A stretch of DNA of 64,000 nucleotides, taken from Bradyrhizobium barranii subsp. apii (GTDB taxonomy: Bacteria > Pseudomonadota > Alphaproteobacteria > Rhizobiales > Xanthobacteraceae). The stretch's first letter is position 1. Each line of letters begins with the position of its first letter. The notes below the pieces were generated by a model. It did not search any database and was not told the DNA's origin. It saw only the letters and a list, made by a program, of their open reading frames with translations. Position numbers and translations under genes: made by a program. Below, in pieces: positions 7,182-15,125 of the stretch. The stretch covers positions 2,416,501 to 2,480,500 of the forward strand of contig NZ_CP096255.1 of assembly GCF_011516635.5 (NCBI RefSeq), written 5' to 3'.

Positions 7182-7949
7182 TCACACCGTCCGGTACCCG
7201 CCGTCCACCATCACGATCGTCCCCGTGACATAGGCCGACAGATCCGACGCCAGGAAGATCGCGGGGCCCACGATGTCCTCGGGCTTGCCGGTGCGCGCCA
7301 GCGGGGTGTGATCGACGAAGGCCTGCACCAGCGCCGGATTGGTCGCGCGCACGTTGGCGTTGATGTTGGTCTCGATGAAGCCCGGCCCGATCGCGTTGAC
7401 GCGCACGCCTTCCTTGCCGAGCTCGACGGCGAGCGCCCTGGTGAAGCCGAGCACGCCGTGCTTCGAGGTCGTATACGCCGCCGAGCTCGGCGTGCGCAGA
7501 TGCACGAAGGACTGGATCGAGCCGATGTTGACGATGCGGCCCCTGGCGGCCCGCAGCGGCGCGAGGAACGCCTGCGTCACGTTGAAGACGCCGTTGAGGT
7601 TGAGCGAGATGATGTCGTTCCAGTCCTTCGCCACCGTCTCCGTGTCCGCGGTGAAGGCGTTGCGGCGGGTGATGCCGGCATTGTTGACGAGGATCGAGAC
7701 CTGCCCGACCTTGTCGGCGACCTGCCTGGCGAGCGCAAAGCAGTCGTCACGCTTGGTGACATCGAGCGCAAAGCTCTCGGCCTTGCCGCCGGCCTTGCGG
7801 ATCTCCTGCGCGGCCTCCGCGACCGTGTCGGCGTTGACGTCGAGCAGCACCACTTGCGCGCCCTCGCGGGCGTAGCCGGCCGCGATCGCCCGGCCGATGC
7901 CGGATCCGGCGCCCGTGACGACGGCGATGTGGTTTGCGAGCAATGCCAT
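7182..7949 (-). CDS. SDR-family oxidoreductase (3-oxoacyl-ACP reductase-like)
   Basis: A classical short-chain dehydrogenase of 255 residues with the cofactor motif TGAGSGIG (12-19), NNAG (89-92), and the catalytic set Ser144, Tyr159 and Lys163 (AAYTTSKHG). It ends in the usual VTGTIVMVDGGY. An Asp at the end of the second strand (LLDVNAD) predicts NAD(H) preference. The chain resembles sugar-acid/gluconate-type and FabG-like dehydrogenases; the substrate cannot be named from sequence. It stands alone, divergent from the J-domain gene. Confidence 0.88.
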   Translation of the reverse strand: MALLANHIAVVTGAGSGIGRAIAAGYAREGAQVVLLDVNADTVAEAAQEIRKAGGKAESFALDVTKRDDCFALARQVADKVGQVSILVNNAGITRRNAFTADTETVAKDWNDIISLNLNGVFNVTQAFLAPLRAARGRIVNIGSIQSFVHLRTPSSAAYTTSKHGVLGFTRALAVELGKEGVRVNAIGPGFIETNINANVRATNPALVQAFVDHTPLARTGKPEDIVGPAIFLASDLSAYVTGTIVMVDGGYRTV

Positions 7950-8060
7950 GACAATTTCCTCCCGGATTCATTTCGAAGTTTCATGAAAGGCTAACTCGAA
8001 ATTAAGGGGTCGGAAACGGCCGCCTTGGCATACTGATCTTCATTGCTAAACGTTGCGCGC

Positions 8061-8546
8061 ATGATGGGACGGCTTGAATCCTGGAAACTCGCTCTCGAAC
8101 GCCTGCGGTCGGCGCAGCCGGCCGACTGGCCCGAGGCGGGCCGGCTCGTAGCCGAGATCGTGCGCATGAGCACGGATGCCACGCTGCGCCAGGCGGCCGA
8201 GCAGGCGCTTCCGGTGCTGCGCCAGGCCGCGGACAATGACGATCACAGCATCACGCTGGCGGCCCAGCGCCGCGTCGGCGTGATCCTCGAGGTCGTCCAT
8301 GATCTCACCGCGCCACGCTTCGGCCGCCGCAACGCCATGCCGAAGAAGCTCTCCAGCGAGGATCGTGCCCGCAGGATGCTCGGCCTGCCGCTCGCCGTGC
8401 AGCTCACCTGCGACGACATCAACCAGGCCTATCGCCGCGCCGCCAAGGGCAAGCATCCCGACCAAGGCGGCAGCGCGCAAGCCTTCATCGACCTCGCCGC
8501 CGCGCGCGACATCCTCATCCATCCCGGCGCGCACAAGGACGCGTGA
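8061..8546 (+). CDS. J-domain (DnaJ-like) protein
   Basis: The 161-residue protein has an N-terminal helical region and a C-terminal J-domain: RRMLGLPLAVQLTCDDINQA, then YRRAAKGKHPDQGGS with the essential HPD tripeptide, and AFIDLAAARDILIHP. J-domains stimulate the ATPase of DnaK-type chaperones. The order (J-domain last, no Gly/Phe or zinc region) is that of specialised co-chaperones. The ATG at 8061 is preferred over an upstream extension of six codons. Confidence 0.82.
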   Translation: MMGRLESWKLALERLRSAQPADWPEAGRLVAEIVRMSTDATLRQAAEQALPVLRQAADNDDHSITLAAQRRVGVILEVVHDLTAPRFGRRNAMPKKLSSEDRARRMLGLPLAVQLTCDDINQAYRRAAKGKHPDQGGSAQAFIDLAAARDILIHPGAHKDA

Positions 8547-8592
8547 GAGCGCGCTGTCGCTGCACCTCGCCGGTCCGCTCTGTGCAGGCCAT

Positions 8593-8632
8593 AAAAAGAG
8601 CGGGCAAGAACGCGTCGCGCCCTTGCCCGCTC
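8593..8632 (-). terminator. Intrinsic terminator of the secreted-protein gene at 8653
   Basis: On the minus strand, GAGCGGGCAAG pairs perfectly with CTTGCCCGCTC (8598-8608 with 8622-8632) and is followed by TTTTTAT. It lies 20 bases after the stop of the minus-strand gene. Confidence 0.85.
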
Positions 8633-8652
8633 GTCGTCCGCCGATCGAAATT

Positions 8653-8904
8653 TTACCAGGTGCAGTGACCGCTCTTCAACGCGTGATCCTTCAGCACGAG
8701 TGCGTCGACGAAGGTCGGCACGGTCGTGCTGACGCGGGCGTAGTCAGAGGGCCACGGCGCGGTCGGGATGCTCTCGTCCCAGATCTGGCAGAAGCCGGTG
8801 TCCTGCCCGCGGATCAGGTGATAGCTGGCTTCGGCAGGGCTCGCGGCGACGAAGGCAGTGACGGCAAAACCCGCAGCAGCGCACAGCACGGAAATACGAC
8901 GCAT
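8653..8904 (-). CDS. Small secreted protein, paralogue of the next gene
   Basis: An 83-residue protein with a signal peptide (MRRISVLCAAAGFAVTAFVAASPAEA) and a mature part of about 57 residues containing YHLIRGQDTGFCQIWDESI, TTVPTFVDALVLKDHALKSG and a terminal HCTW. TGAGGAG precedes the ATG at 8904. It shares the pattern Y-x-(I/V)-x-R...TG(F/I)CQ(I/V)W(D/N)E...PTF...C with the gene at 9146, and two conserved Cys that could form a disulfide. Each gene has its own terminator. Function unknown; probably periplasmic. Confidence 0.75.
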   Translation of the reverse strand: MRRISVLCAAAGFAVTAFVAASPAEASYHLIRGQDTGFCQIWDESIPTAPWPSDYARVSTTVPTFVDALVLKDHALKSGHCTW

Positions 8905-9093
8905 GATCAGCTCCTCAAATGAAAGATGTGATGCACCTCCCGACAATGATGGGGAGGCATGGTGTGGGGCGCTTTTGGGGATGCGCCCCGGACAAGTTGT
9001 GAGTAGCTCCGCCGGCTGATCAGGTTCAAAGCGTGCGCGCTTGAAATGCGCCATTTGAGCCGGAAAAAGCCTGCGCGCGCCTGCAAAGGAAAA

Positions 9094-9119
9094 GGGCGGG
9101 TCGCTCGCGCGGCCCGCCC
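9094..9119 (-). terminator. Intrinsic terminator of the secreted-protein gene at 9146
   Basis: GGGCGGG (9094-9100) and CCCGCCC (9113-9119) form a stem. On the minus strand it is followed by TTTTCCTTT, 26 bases after the stop codon. Confidence 0.8.
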
Positions 9120-9145
9120 TCAAAATCAAATTCGTCGCGTGACGC

Positions 9146-9406
9146 TCAGAGCGTGCAGCGGCGCTCCGAGCGCAGCTTGATCTGGAGATCCGAAGCCGCG
9201 GTGAAGGTCGGGACCGGCTTGCTGACGACCTTGTAGGTCGACGCGCCCCACTGGAACGGCTTGTACTTCAGGTCCTCGTTCCAGACCTGGCAGATGCCGG
9301 TGTTGTCCCAGCGGATCACGTAATAGCCGGCTGCTGCCGACGCCGGCACGGCAAACACGGAAGAGGCGATGCCGGCAACGGCACAGAGGGCGAGAACGCG
9401 ACGCAT
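9146..9406 (-). CDS. Small secreted protein, paralogue of the previous gene
   Basis: An 86-residue protein with signal peptide (MRRVLALCAVAGIASSVFAVPASA) and mature part YYVIRWDNTGICQVWNEDLK, then a STYKVVSKPVPTFTAA segment and a C-terminal RRCTL. AAGGAG precedes the ATG. The same core as the neighbour at 8653 (TGxCQxWxE, PTF, C-terminal Cys) shows a tandem duplication that has since diverged. Function unknown. Confidence 0.77.
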   Translation of the reverse strand: MRRVLALCAVAGIASSVFAVPASAAAGYYVIRWDNTGICQVWNEDLKYKPFQWGASTYKVVSKPVPTFTAASDLQIKLRSERRCTL

Positions 9407-9539
9407 GAAAAAATTCTCCTTGTGGGGAAGTGTGACCCGAAAATTCGTGCGGTAAAAGCAGGTCCTTGGCAAGCCGAGGGGCGGCCGTTTCACGGATATG
9501 TCAGGGGGAGCCGTGCACTTGGTTCGGCCGAGTGCCCGG

Positions 9540-9581
9540 CAAGACACATACGCCAAGACACATGCGCCAAGACACATGCGC
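9540..9581. repeat. Three tandem copies of a 14-bp unit
   Basis: CAAGACACATACGC is followed directly by two copies of CAAGACACATGCGC, with no spacers. It lies in the gap between the secreted-protein gene and ridA, just after the ridA stop. A short variable-number type repeat, not a CRISPR. Confidence 0.85.
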
Positions 9582-9591
9582 TAAGCGTGGC

Positions 9592-9975
9592 TCACTTCGC
9601 CAGCGATGCAATTGCCTCGATCTCGATCAGCATTTTCGGGTCGGGCAGGGCCTGCACCACGCAGGTGGTGCGCGCCGGGTAGGGCGGCGGGCCGAACGCG
9701 CCGGCATAGAGTGCGTTCATCGTGGCGACGTCGGAGGCGCGCGTGAGCAGCACGTTGACCTTGACGAGATCGCGGACCGTCGCGCCGGCTTCGTCCAGCA
9801 CGCGCTTGATGTTGACGGCGACGTTGGCGAACTGCGCCTCGAAACCGTCCGGCAGCGCGCCATTGCCGTCGAAGCCGGGAATGCCGGAGACGAACAGGAG
9901 ATCGCCGACACGCGTGGCAAAGGACAGCGGCGGCGCCTTGACGTGCGGTGGGGGTGCGAAATGCTGAATCGACAT
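9592..9975 (-). CDS. RidA/YjgF/YER057c family protein
   Basis: The 127-residue protein has the RidA layout: FATRVGDLLFVSGIPGFDGN, QFANVAVNIKRVLDEAGATV, DLVKVNVLLTRASDVATMNA, and the C-terminal PPPYPARTTCVVQALPDP motif with the conserved Arg, followed by IEIEAIASL. RidA proteins hydrolyse reactive enamine/imine intermediates such as 2-aminoacrylate; subgroup members vary in substrate. The ATG at 9975 follows GAGGTGATCCC. Confidence 0.88.
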   Translation of the reverse strand: MSIQHFAPPPHVKAPPLSFATRVGDLLFVSGIPGFDGNGALPDGFEAQFANVAVNIKRVLDEAGATVRDLVKVNVLLTRASDVATMNALYAGAFGPPPYPARTTCVVQALPDPKMLIEIEAIASLAK

Positions 9976-10204
9976 GGGATCACCTCGGATGGAACGGTCG
10001 CGTCGCCCGCACGAGCGTAGCGACATGCGGGGGAGTTGCAATCGGCATTGGGGAAGGCGGGCAAAACAAAAAACGCGAAAACAACCCCATGCACAGTAGA
10101 AATCGTGAGTGTTTCAAATTCGGTATAGCCGAACAATTCACTTGCTCCGTCGGGCAAAACAGGGGCAGGATGGCATCATGACGGTGGTGCTGGTTTGCGC
10201 GGAC

Positions 10205-10375
10205 TGTTCCTTCGCCTCGTCCCGCTTGCGGGGAGAGGCCGACGCGCTCGGCAGCGCACTTGCGCGCCTGAGCGCGGCGGGTGAGGGGGACTCTCCGCGA
10301 GTCCAACTCCTACCGCTTATGCCGAAGTAGCCCCTCACCCCAACCCTCTCCCCGTAAGGACGGGGCGAGGGAGCG
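10205..10375. repeat. Dispersed intergenic repeat (cgtcccgcttgcggggagag type)
   Basis: The left arm (cctcgtcccgcttgcggggagagg) and right arm (cctctccccgtaaggacggggcgagg) form a long imperfect inverted repeat. In the middle is gggtgagggggactctccgcga. The same element recurs at about 46540-46770, and one hairpin of it at 25975-26004. The rest of the gap 9976-10481 shows no gene. Confidence 0.75.
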
Positions 10376-10481
10376 CACCGCGCAGGCCTCACGCTCCATC
10401 ATGTTGCCGCCGCGATCCATCGGATACATTCGCTGCGTCTGATTCGATCCTCCCTTGAAAAATAGCCCCCGGAGACGCCCC

Positions 10482-10916
10482 ATGAAGCTCGCTACCACCT
10501 TCCGCGCCGCGCTGGTCGCCATTGCCGCTCTGGCCGGCCTTTCGACCTCGGCGCTGGCCGACGGCGGCACCGTGGTGCTAACGATCTACAAGGCGGGCTG
10601 GATCATCGGCGGTTCGGGCGGCTCGGGCGTGCTGAACTTCCGCGGCCGCTCCTATTCGCTCTCGACCGGCGGGCTCGACTACGGCCTCGTGTTCGGCGGC
10701 TCCAAGACCGTGCTGCGTGGCCGCGTCTCCAACATCAACCGCCCCTCCGACGTCGCCGGCGTCTATGGCGCGGCCGGTGCAGGCCTCGCCGTCGGCCGCG
10801 GCGCCCGCGCCATCGTGCTGACCAACCAGAAGGGCGCGGTGCTTGAGCTGTCGGGCTACCAGACCGGCCTGATGGCGAACGCGGATCTGAGCGGGCTCGC
10901 GATCACGATGCGGTAG
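10482..10916 (+). CDS. Secreted glycine-rich beta protein, unknown function
   Basis: A 144-residue protein from the ATG at 10482 (GGAG eight bases before) with signal peptide (MKLATTFRAALVAIAALAGLSTSALA). The mature part is Gly-rich with alternating hydrophobics: WIIGGSGGSGVLNFRGRSYS, STGGLDYGLVFGGSKTVLRG, VYGAAGAGLAVGRGARAIVL, SGYQTGLMANADLSGLAI. It suggests a small beta-barrel or sandwich in the periplasm or outer membrane. It is loosely reminiscent of DUF1134/SYLF-like exported proteins, but no family is assigned. It stands alone between two repeat clusters. Confidence 0.72.
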   Translation: MKLATTFRAALVAIAALAGLSTSALADGGTVVLTIYKAGWIIGGSGGSGVLNFRGRSYSLSTGGLDYGLVFGGSKTVLRGRVSNINRPSDVAGVYGAAGAGLAVGRGARAIVLTNQKGAVLELSGYQTGLMANADLSGLAITMR

Positions 10917-10930
10917 GGCGCGGAGTGTAG

Positions 10931-11047
10931 GCGTAGGGTGGGCAAAGCGAAGCGTGCCCACCATTCGTGCCGCAAATGCGGATGCATGGTGGGCACGGCG
11001 CGCAATGAGCGCGCCTTTGCCCACCCTACGAACTAACCCACCCTACG
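10931..11047. repeat. Dispersed inverted repeat (gtagggtgggcaaag type)
   Basis: GTAGGGTGGGCAAAG (from 10932) pairs with CTTTGCCCACCCTAC (ending near 11029), with internal hairpin arms (tgcccaccattcg / catggtgggca). A second half-copy (acccaccctacg) overlaps the 3' end of the GST gene. The same family occurs at 13611-13714 and 14535-14614. Confidence 0.85.
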
Positions 11048-11744
11048 AATTACGCCCGCTCACCGCTGCATGAATCCGCTCGCAATGCGCGACGAGATTG
11101 GCATGCGCATCGACAAAAGCCTTCAGCGGCGTCGGGATCGGAAAATAATAGATGTTGGCGATGAAGCCGTAGATGCCGGCATCACAGCTGGTCGGCACGG
11201 CGCCGTGGACGAAGCCCACGGCGGGAACGATCTCCGCCAGCACTTCCAGATCGGCCAGGCCCCGCGCGTAAGCCTGCTCGGGCGTGTAGCGGCCGATGCC
11301 CTGGAAATAATAGCGCTGCGAATTATACGCCTTCGCCTTTTCCAGTCCCTCGGCATCGAGTTGCGGATGCTGCGCGATGAAGGCGTCGCGGAACGCCGGA
11401 TAGTAGCGATCGTCCTTCCAGCGCGAATACGACATCACCCAGTAGAGATCGTCCAGCATGCGGGTGACGAGATGGTTGGTCCGCCGTGCGTCCTGCGACA
11501 GCGCGGCATCGATGGTCAGGCGATATTTGGCGATCGCATGCGCAATGATGGTCTCGCTGTCGCCGATGGTCTCGCCGTCGTCGACGACGTAAGGCAGCTG
11601 CCCGCGCGGTGCGGCAGAGGCATCGAAGACGTGTTCGTGCACGAACGGCACGCCTGCGAGCTTCAGGAACGCGTAGACCTTGAGGCCGTAGCCGTTGTTG
11701 TCGGCGACTCCGAACAGTTCCGGGTAGGAATAGAGGGTCAGCAT
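11043..11744 (-). CDS. Glutathione S-transferase family protein (metaxin/FAX-like)
   Basis: A 233-residue two-domain GST-fold protein. The thioredoxin-like N-domain starts MLTLYSYPELFGVADNNGYG and has GQLPYVVDDGETIGDSETII at the usual glutathione-contact position. The all-helical C-domain has RMLDDLYWVMSYSRW and YARGLADLEVLAEIVPAVGF. This layout (late GDS motif, long C-domain) is that of the metaxin/failed-axon-connection branch, not a classical detoxifying GST. It lies 11 bp after the 130-residue gene upstream and is probably co-transcribed. Its stop codon lies at the edge of a dispersed repeat. Confidence 0.82.
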   Translation of the reverse strand: MLTLYSYPELFGVADNNGYGLKVYAFLKLAGVPFVHEHVFDASAAPRGQLPYVVDDGETIGDSETIIAHAIAKYRLTIDAALSQDARRTNHLVTRMLDDLYWVMSYSRWKDDRYYPAFRDAFIAQHPQLDAEGLEKAKAYNSQRYYFQGIGRYTPEQAYARGLADLEVLAEIVPAVGFVHGAVPTSCDAGIYGFIANIYYFPIPTPLKAFVDAHANLVAHCERIHAAVSGRNS

Positions 11745-11755
11745 GGTTGCTCCCT

Positions 11756-12148
11756 TCAGCGCGATGGCACCTTGGCGTGTTGCTCCGTCGTGGCCGCTTG
11801 CGCGGCCTTGCTGGCGCGGATCATCAGGAACGCGCCGGAAGAGCCAGGCAGCCGCCAGCGCCCGTCGATTTCGGTCGCCTCGGCGTTCACCGTGCCTTCG
11901 TAATGGACCGTGTCGTATCCGTGGCCGGGCGGCTCGTAGTGTTTGACGAACGAGACCGCGTTGCCGGAGCGCTGACCCGCGATCGAGGCGTTGTGGGTGC
12001 GGAGCGGGCATCGCGGGTTCGAGCAGGGCTCGGTCACGCTTCCGCTGAGCGCGCCGCCGGTTTCGACCAGAGTTGCGGTGAAGGTGACCATTCCGGTGCC
12101 CGGTTGAATGTAGCTGCCATCCCAGACGCCGGAGAGATCGTTGCTCAT
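11756..12148 (-). CDS. Small beta-rich protein of unknown function
   Basis: A 130-residue protein that looks like a small all-beta (lipocalin- or avidin-like) fold: SGVWDGSYIQPGTGMVTFTA, LVETGGALSGSVTEP, then GNAVSFVKHYEPPGHGYDTV, HYEGTVNAEATEIDGRWRLP. Conserved Cys pair in CSNPRC. The pattern (GxWxGxY...G.(L/I)SG(S/T)...EIxGxW) is typical of proteins that measure ligand binding inside a barrel, but no ligand is known. First gene of a two-gene unit with the GST downstream. Confidence 0.7.
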   Translation of the reverse strand: MSNDLSGVWDGSYIQPGTGMVTFTATLVETGGALSGSVTEPCSNPRCPLRTHNASIAGQRSGNAVSFVKHYEPPGHGYDTVHYEGTVNAEATEIDGRWRLPGSSGAFLMIRASKAAQAATTEQHAKVPSR

Positions 12149-12339
12149 GCGGTGCCTTCCTGGGATGATGCGGGCCGGTTGATATCAGGCTCTTCCATCT
12201 CAAGTCGTATCGCCGGAGCGACGGGCTGGCAACAGTCCTTGCGCATTGTGCGCAGCGTCATTCGATCGGAGGACGCCCGGCGTCGCCCGTTCGACGTATG
12301 GGATCGGAAATGTACCGGCTTCAGTGAGAGGCGCGGGCT

Positions 12340-12990
12340 CTATTTGCCGGTCGATGCGGCGGTGAACACCGCCAGTTGCGCATCGAACGCCCGCCGGAAT
12401 GCAGGCCGCGCCTCGCCGCGGGCGACATAGGCCGAGAGGTCGGGATATTCCTCCAGCAGGCGAGATGCATTCAACCGGCGCAGCACCGTCACCATCATGA
12501 GATCGCCGGCGCTGAACGCGCCGTCGAGCCACTCGGCCTCGCCGAGGCGACGCGACAATTCGCCGAGCCTGATACGGACGCGATCCTTCAGGACACGCAG
12601 CCGCTCCTCGTACCAGCTCTTGTCGCGCTCAAACAGCATCGCCATCCCGAACTCGACGATCGGCGGCTCCAGCGTGTTGAGCGCGGCAAATATCCATGCG
12701 ATCGCGCGGCTCCTCGCATTCGCATCCTTTGGCAACAATCCATCGTGGCGCTCGGCGATATGCAGCACGATCGCGCCCGACTCGAACAAAGCGAGATCGC
12801 CGTCCTCATAGGTCGGAATCTGCCCGAACGGATGCAGCGCAAGATGGGCGGGGTCCTTCATCGCCGCGAACGACACCAGGCGGACGTCGCAGGGCAGGCC
12901 CACTTCCTCCAGCGCCCAGCGAACCCGCGTATCGCGCGCCTGTCCCTTGCCGCGGTCGGGCGAGTTTTCGAAGGCTGTGATGGTGGGCAT
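12340..12990 (-). CDS. Glutathione S-transferase family protein
   Basis: The 216-residue protein has a GST N-domain (TITAFENSPDRGKGQARDTR, then VRWALEEVGLPCDVRLVSF, HPFGQIPTYEDGDLALFESG with the cis-Pro and ESG glutathione motif) and a helical C-domain (GAFSAGDLMMVTVLRRL). The reaction is unknown; the active-site Ser/Cys region carries RGKGQARDTR, which is unusual for a classical GST. It is separated by 190 bp with no recognisable feature from the gene at 11756. Confidence 0.85.
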   Translation of the reverse strand: MPTITAFENSPDRGKGQARDTRVRWALEEVGLPCDVRLVSFAAMKDPAHLALHPFGQIPTYEDGDLALFESGAIVLHIAERHDGLLPKDANARSRAIAWIFAALNTLEPPIVEFGMAMLFERDKSWYEERLRVLKDRVRIRLGELSRRLGEAEWLDGAFSAGDLMMVTVLRRLNASRLLEEYPDLSAYVARGEARPAFRRAFDAQLAVFTAASTGK

Positions 12991-13157
12991 CTGGCGGCTC
13001 CGGGGTGATCGGCGTTGCATTCAAAGGACGAATGGCCGGCTCGGGTTCCGACAGGGGGCGCCGTAAAAAGTCCTGCGCCCGTGTCGGAACTCCGTTCCGC
13101 CGCTCGTCCTTGGAGCGATGGTCGCGCGTCCGGTCCAAGACGAAAGGATACAACTTC

Positions 13158-13595
13158 ATGACGTCAATCACGCCGTTCCTCTGGTTCGCCAACAACGTCC
13201 CGGAAGCCGTCGCCTTCTACAACGAGGTGTTCCCCAACGCAAAAGTCGAGACCGTCAGCGACTCCATGGCGGTGTTCGAACTCGAAGGCCAGCGCTTCCA
13301 CGCGCTCAACGGCGGGCCGCAATACCGCTTCACCGAAGCGGTCTCGTTCTTCATCAGCGTGGAGACGCAAGCCGAGGTCGACTACTTCTGGAGCCGCCTC
13401 ACCGCCGACGGCGGCGAGGAATCCCGCTGCGGCTGGCTCAAGGACAAATTTGGACTGTCCTGGCAGGTGATCCCGTCCGCGCTCGGCCGCTACCTCGGCG
13501 ATTCCGACCGCACCAGAGCGAACCGTGTCATGCAGGCGATGATGGAGATGCGGAAGATCGTCATCGCGGACCTCGATAGGGCGTATGCGGGGTGA
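13158..13595 (+). CDS. VOC family protein (PhnB / 3-demethylubiquinone methyltransferase-like fold)
   Basis: A 145-residue protein with the PhnB-type glyoxalase/VOC pattern: TPFLWFANNVPEAVAFYNEV, FELEGQRFHALNGGPQYRFT, EAVSFFISVETQAEVDYFWS, GGEESRCGWLKDKFGLSWQV and IPSALGRYLGD. Members are single-domain dimers, usually without known substrate. AAAGGA precedes the ATG at 13158. It is divergent from the GST at 12340 and followed by a dispersed repeat. Confidence 0.88.
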   Translation: MTSITPFLWFANNVPEAVAFYNEVFPNAKVETVSDSMAVFELEGQRFHALNGGPQYRFTEAVSFFISVETQAEVDYFWSRLTADGGEESRCGWLKDKFGLSWQVIPSALGRYLGDSDRTRANRVMQAMMEMRKIVIADLDRAYAG

Positions 13596-13610
13596 GGGGC
13601 TGACGGTGTC

Positions 13611-13714
13611 GTAGGGTGGGCAAAGGCGTGCTCTTCGCGCGCCGTGCCCACCGTTCGTCCGGATTTGTGGAGAGATGGTGGGCATGGCGCAAGAGCGCCT
13701 TTGCCCACCCTACG
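13611..13714. repeat. Dispersed inverted repeat (gtagggtgggcaaag type)
   Basis: GTAGGGTGGGCAAAGGCG at 13611 pairs with CGCCTTTGCCCACCCTAC ending at 13713; inner arms are cgtgcccacc and ggtgggcatg. Same family as 10931-11047. Confidence 0.85.
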
Positions 13715-13785
13715 AGGCCAGTGATCCGCATCGCCAAATCGCCTTGTATCGCTATACTGCCGACCATCAGCAGGATGGTGACCCC

Positions 13786-14514
13786 ATGGGAAACGAATTG
13801 GAAGGCAAGGTTGCTGCCGTGACCGGGGCCGCGTCGGGCATCGGGTTGGCGAGTGCGGAGGCAATGCTGGCCGCGGGCGCGCGCGTGGTGATGGTCGACC
13901 GCGACGAGGCCGCGCTGAAGGCGCTCGGCAACAAGCATGGCGACGCCGTGATCCCGCTGGTCGTGGACCTCCTGGATCCCAGGGACTGCGCATCGTTGCT
14001 GCCGCGCGTCCTGGAGCAGGCAGGCCAGCTCGACATCCTGCATGCGAATGCCGGCACCTATGTCGGTGGCGATCTGGTCGATGCCGACAATATGGCCATC
14101 GACCGGATGCTGAACCTGAATGTCAACGTCGTGATGAAGAACGTGCACGACGTGCTGCCGCACATGATCGCGCGCCGGAGCGGCGACATCATCGTCACGA
14201 GTTCGCTGGCGGCGCATTTTCCGACGCCCTGGGAGCCGGTCTATGCGTCGTCCAAATGGGCGATCAACTGCTTCGTCCAGACGGTGCGGCGCCAGGTCTT
14301 CAAGCACGGCATTCGCGTCGGCTCGATCTCGCCAGGCCCGGTCGTCAGCGCACTGCTCGCGGACTGGCCGCCCGAGAAGCTGAAGGAAGCCAGGGAAACG
14401 CGCAGCCTGCTGGAGGCCAGTGACGTGGCTGAGGTCGTGATGTTCATGCTGACGCGGCCGCGCGGCATGACCATTCGCGACGTGGTCATGCTGCCGACCA
14501 ATTTCGATCTTTAG
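13786..14514 (+). CDS. SDR-family oxidoreductase, ribitol 2-dehydrogenase-like
   Basis: A 242-residue short-chain dehydrogenase: TGAASGIG (13-20), HANAG at 86-90 in place of the usual NNAG, SS at 139-140, Tyr153 and Lys157 (YASSKWAI). The run LHANAGTYVGGDLVDAD, then LLADWPPEKLKEA and the C-terminal LTRPRGMTIRDVVMLP, is characteristic of rhizobial ribitol 2-dehydrogenases, which oxidise ribitol to D-ribulose with NAD. The VMVDRDE strand end predicts NAD. The start at 13786 follows CAGGATGGTGACCCC. No transporter or kinase for ribitol is adjacent, so the substrate is tentative. Confidence 0.83.
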   Translation: MGNELEGKVAAVTGAASGIGLASAEAMLAAGARVVMVDRDEAALKALGNKHGDAVIPLVVDLLDPRDCASLLPRVLEQAGQLDILHANAGTYVGGDLVDADNMAIDRMLNLNVNVVMKNVHDVLPHMIARRSGDIIVTSSLAAHFPTPWEPVYASSKWAINCFVQTVRRQVFKHGIRVGSISPGPVVSALLADWPPEKLKEARETRSLLEASDVAEVVMFMLTRPRGMTIRDVVMLPTNFDL

Positions 14515-14534
14515 GGCGCATGCTCTCGTCGTGC

Positions 14535-14614
14535 CGTAGGGTGGGTTAGCGCAACCACTCCTGTCTCCGCGGGGACAGACCTCGGTGGATTACGCTGCGC
14601 TAATCCACCCTACG
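14535..14614. repeat. Dispersed inverted repeat (gtagggtgggttagcg type)
   Basis: CGTAGGGTGGGTTAGCG (14535-14551) pairs with the right arm GCTAATCCACCCTACG (14599-14614). The right arm includes the stop codon of the Mug-type glycosylase gene (CTA at 14610-14612 on the plus strand), so the insertion appears to have set that protein's C-terminus. Confidence 0.8.
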
Positions 14615-15122
14615 ATCTGATCCACGCCGCGAGTTCTCGCCACGGCTCCAGCGTCCAATGCCCGGACGCGGCGCCGGACGGCGAGGGAAGCACGAACATG
14701 TCGGGAAGCTTCTCGTCGCGTTGCTGCCGCCCCAGCGCAATCCGGCTCGACGGCCTGCCGTAAAACAAGCTCGCGGCCTTCTTGCTCGTGAACGCAATCG
14801 TCCGCGGCCGATATTTTTCGATCTTGGCCCTGAACCCCGGCACGTCGATCGTCTCCGCCGCGATCTGGTGATCCATCCCCGCGGCCGACTTGGAGAGATC
14901 GGTGAAGCCGATCCCGAGTTCGATCAGCGTCGCGAATTCGCTCGGCTGATAGCGCCGCGGCGTGATGCCGGCCTCGTGAAGCGCGCGCCAGAAGCGGTTG
15001 CCGGGATGGGCGTAGTAGTGTCCGACCGCGGCCGAGTGCGTGCTGGCGGCCGTGCCGACGAAGACGAGGCGGAGGTTGGGGCGGAGCTGGTCGGGGAGGC
15101 GGTGGGGTGAAGAGGTGAGCAA
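14610..15122 (-). CDS. mug: Mismatch-specific DNA glycosylase, Mug (G/U, G/T) family
   Basis: The 170-residue protein has the Mug/MUG-TDG layout: LRLVFVGTAASTHSAAVGHY at the start, HPGNRFWRALHEAGIT (the GNRFW signature of the uracil-binding pocket), IGFTDLSKSAAGMDHQI, and the C-terminal VLPSPSGAASGHW intercalation loop. These enzymes remove uracil, ethenocytosine and related bases. In Escherichia coli Mug the first motif is GINPG; here it is GTAAS, typical of the alphaproteobacterial branch. Length is near normal, with the end set inside a dispersed repeat. Confidence 0.87.
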   Translation of the reverse strand: MLTSSPHRLPDQLRPNLRLVFVGTAASTHSAAVGHYYAHPGNRFWRALHEAGITPRRYQPSEFATLIELGIGFTDLSKSAAGMDHQIAAETIDVPGFRAKIEKYRPRTIAFTSKKAASLFYGRPSSRIALGRQQRDEKLPDMFVLPSPSGAASGHWTLEPWRELAAWIRS

Positions 15123-15125
15123 ATG

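Noticed and set aside
9540..9581. Possible CRISPR-like array
   Set aside because: The 14-bp units are directly adjacent with no spacers and there are no cas genes in the window.
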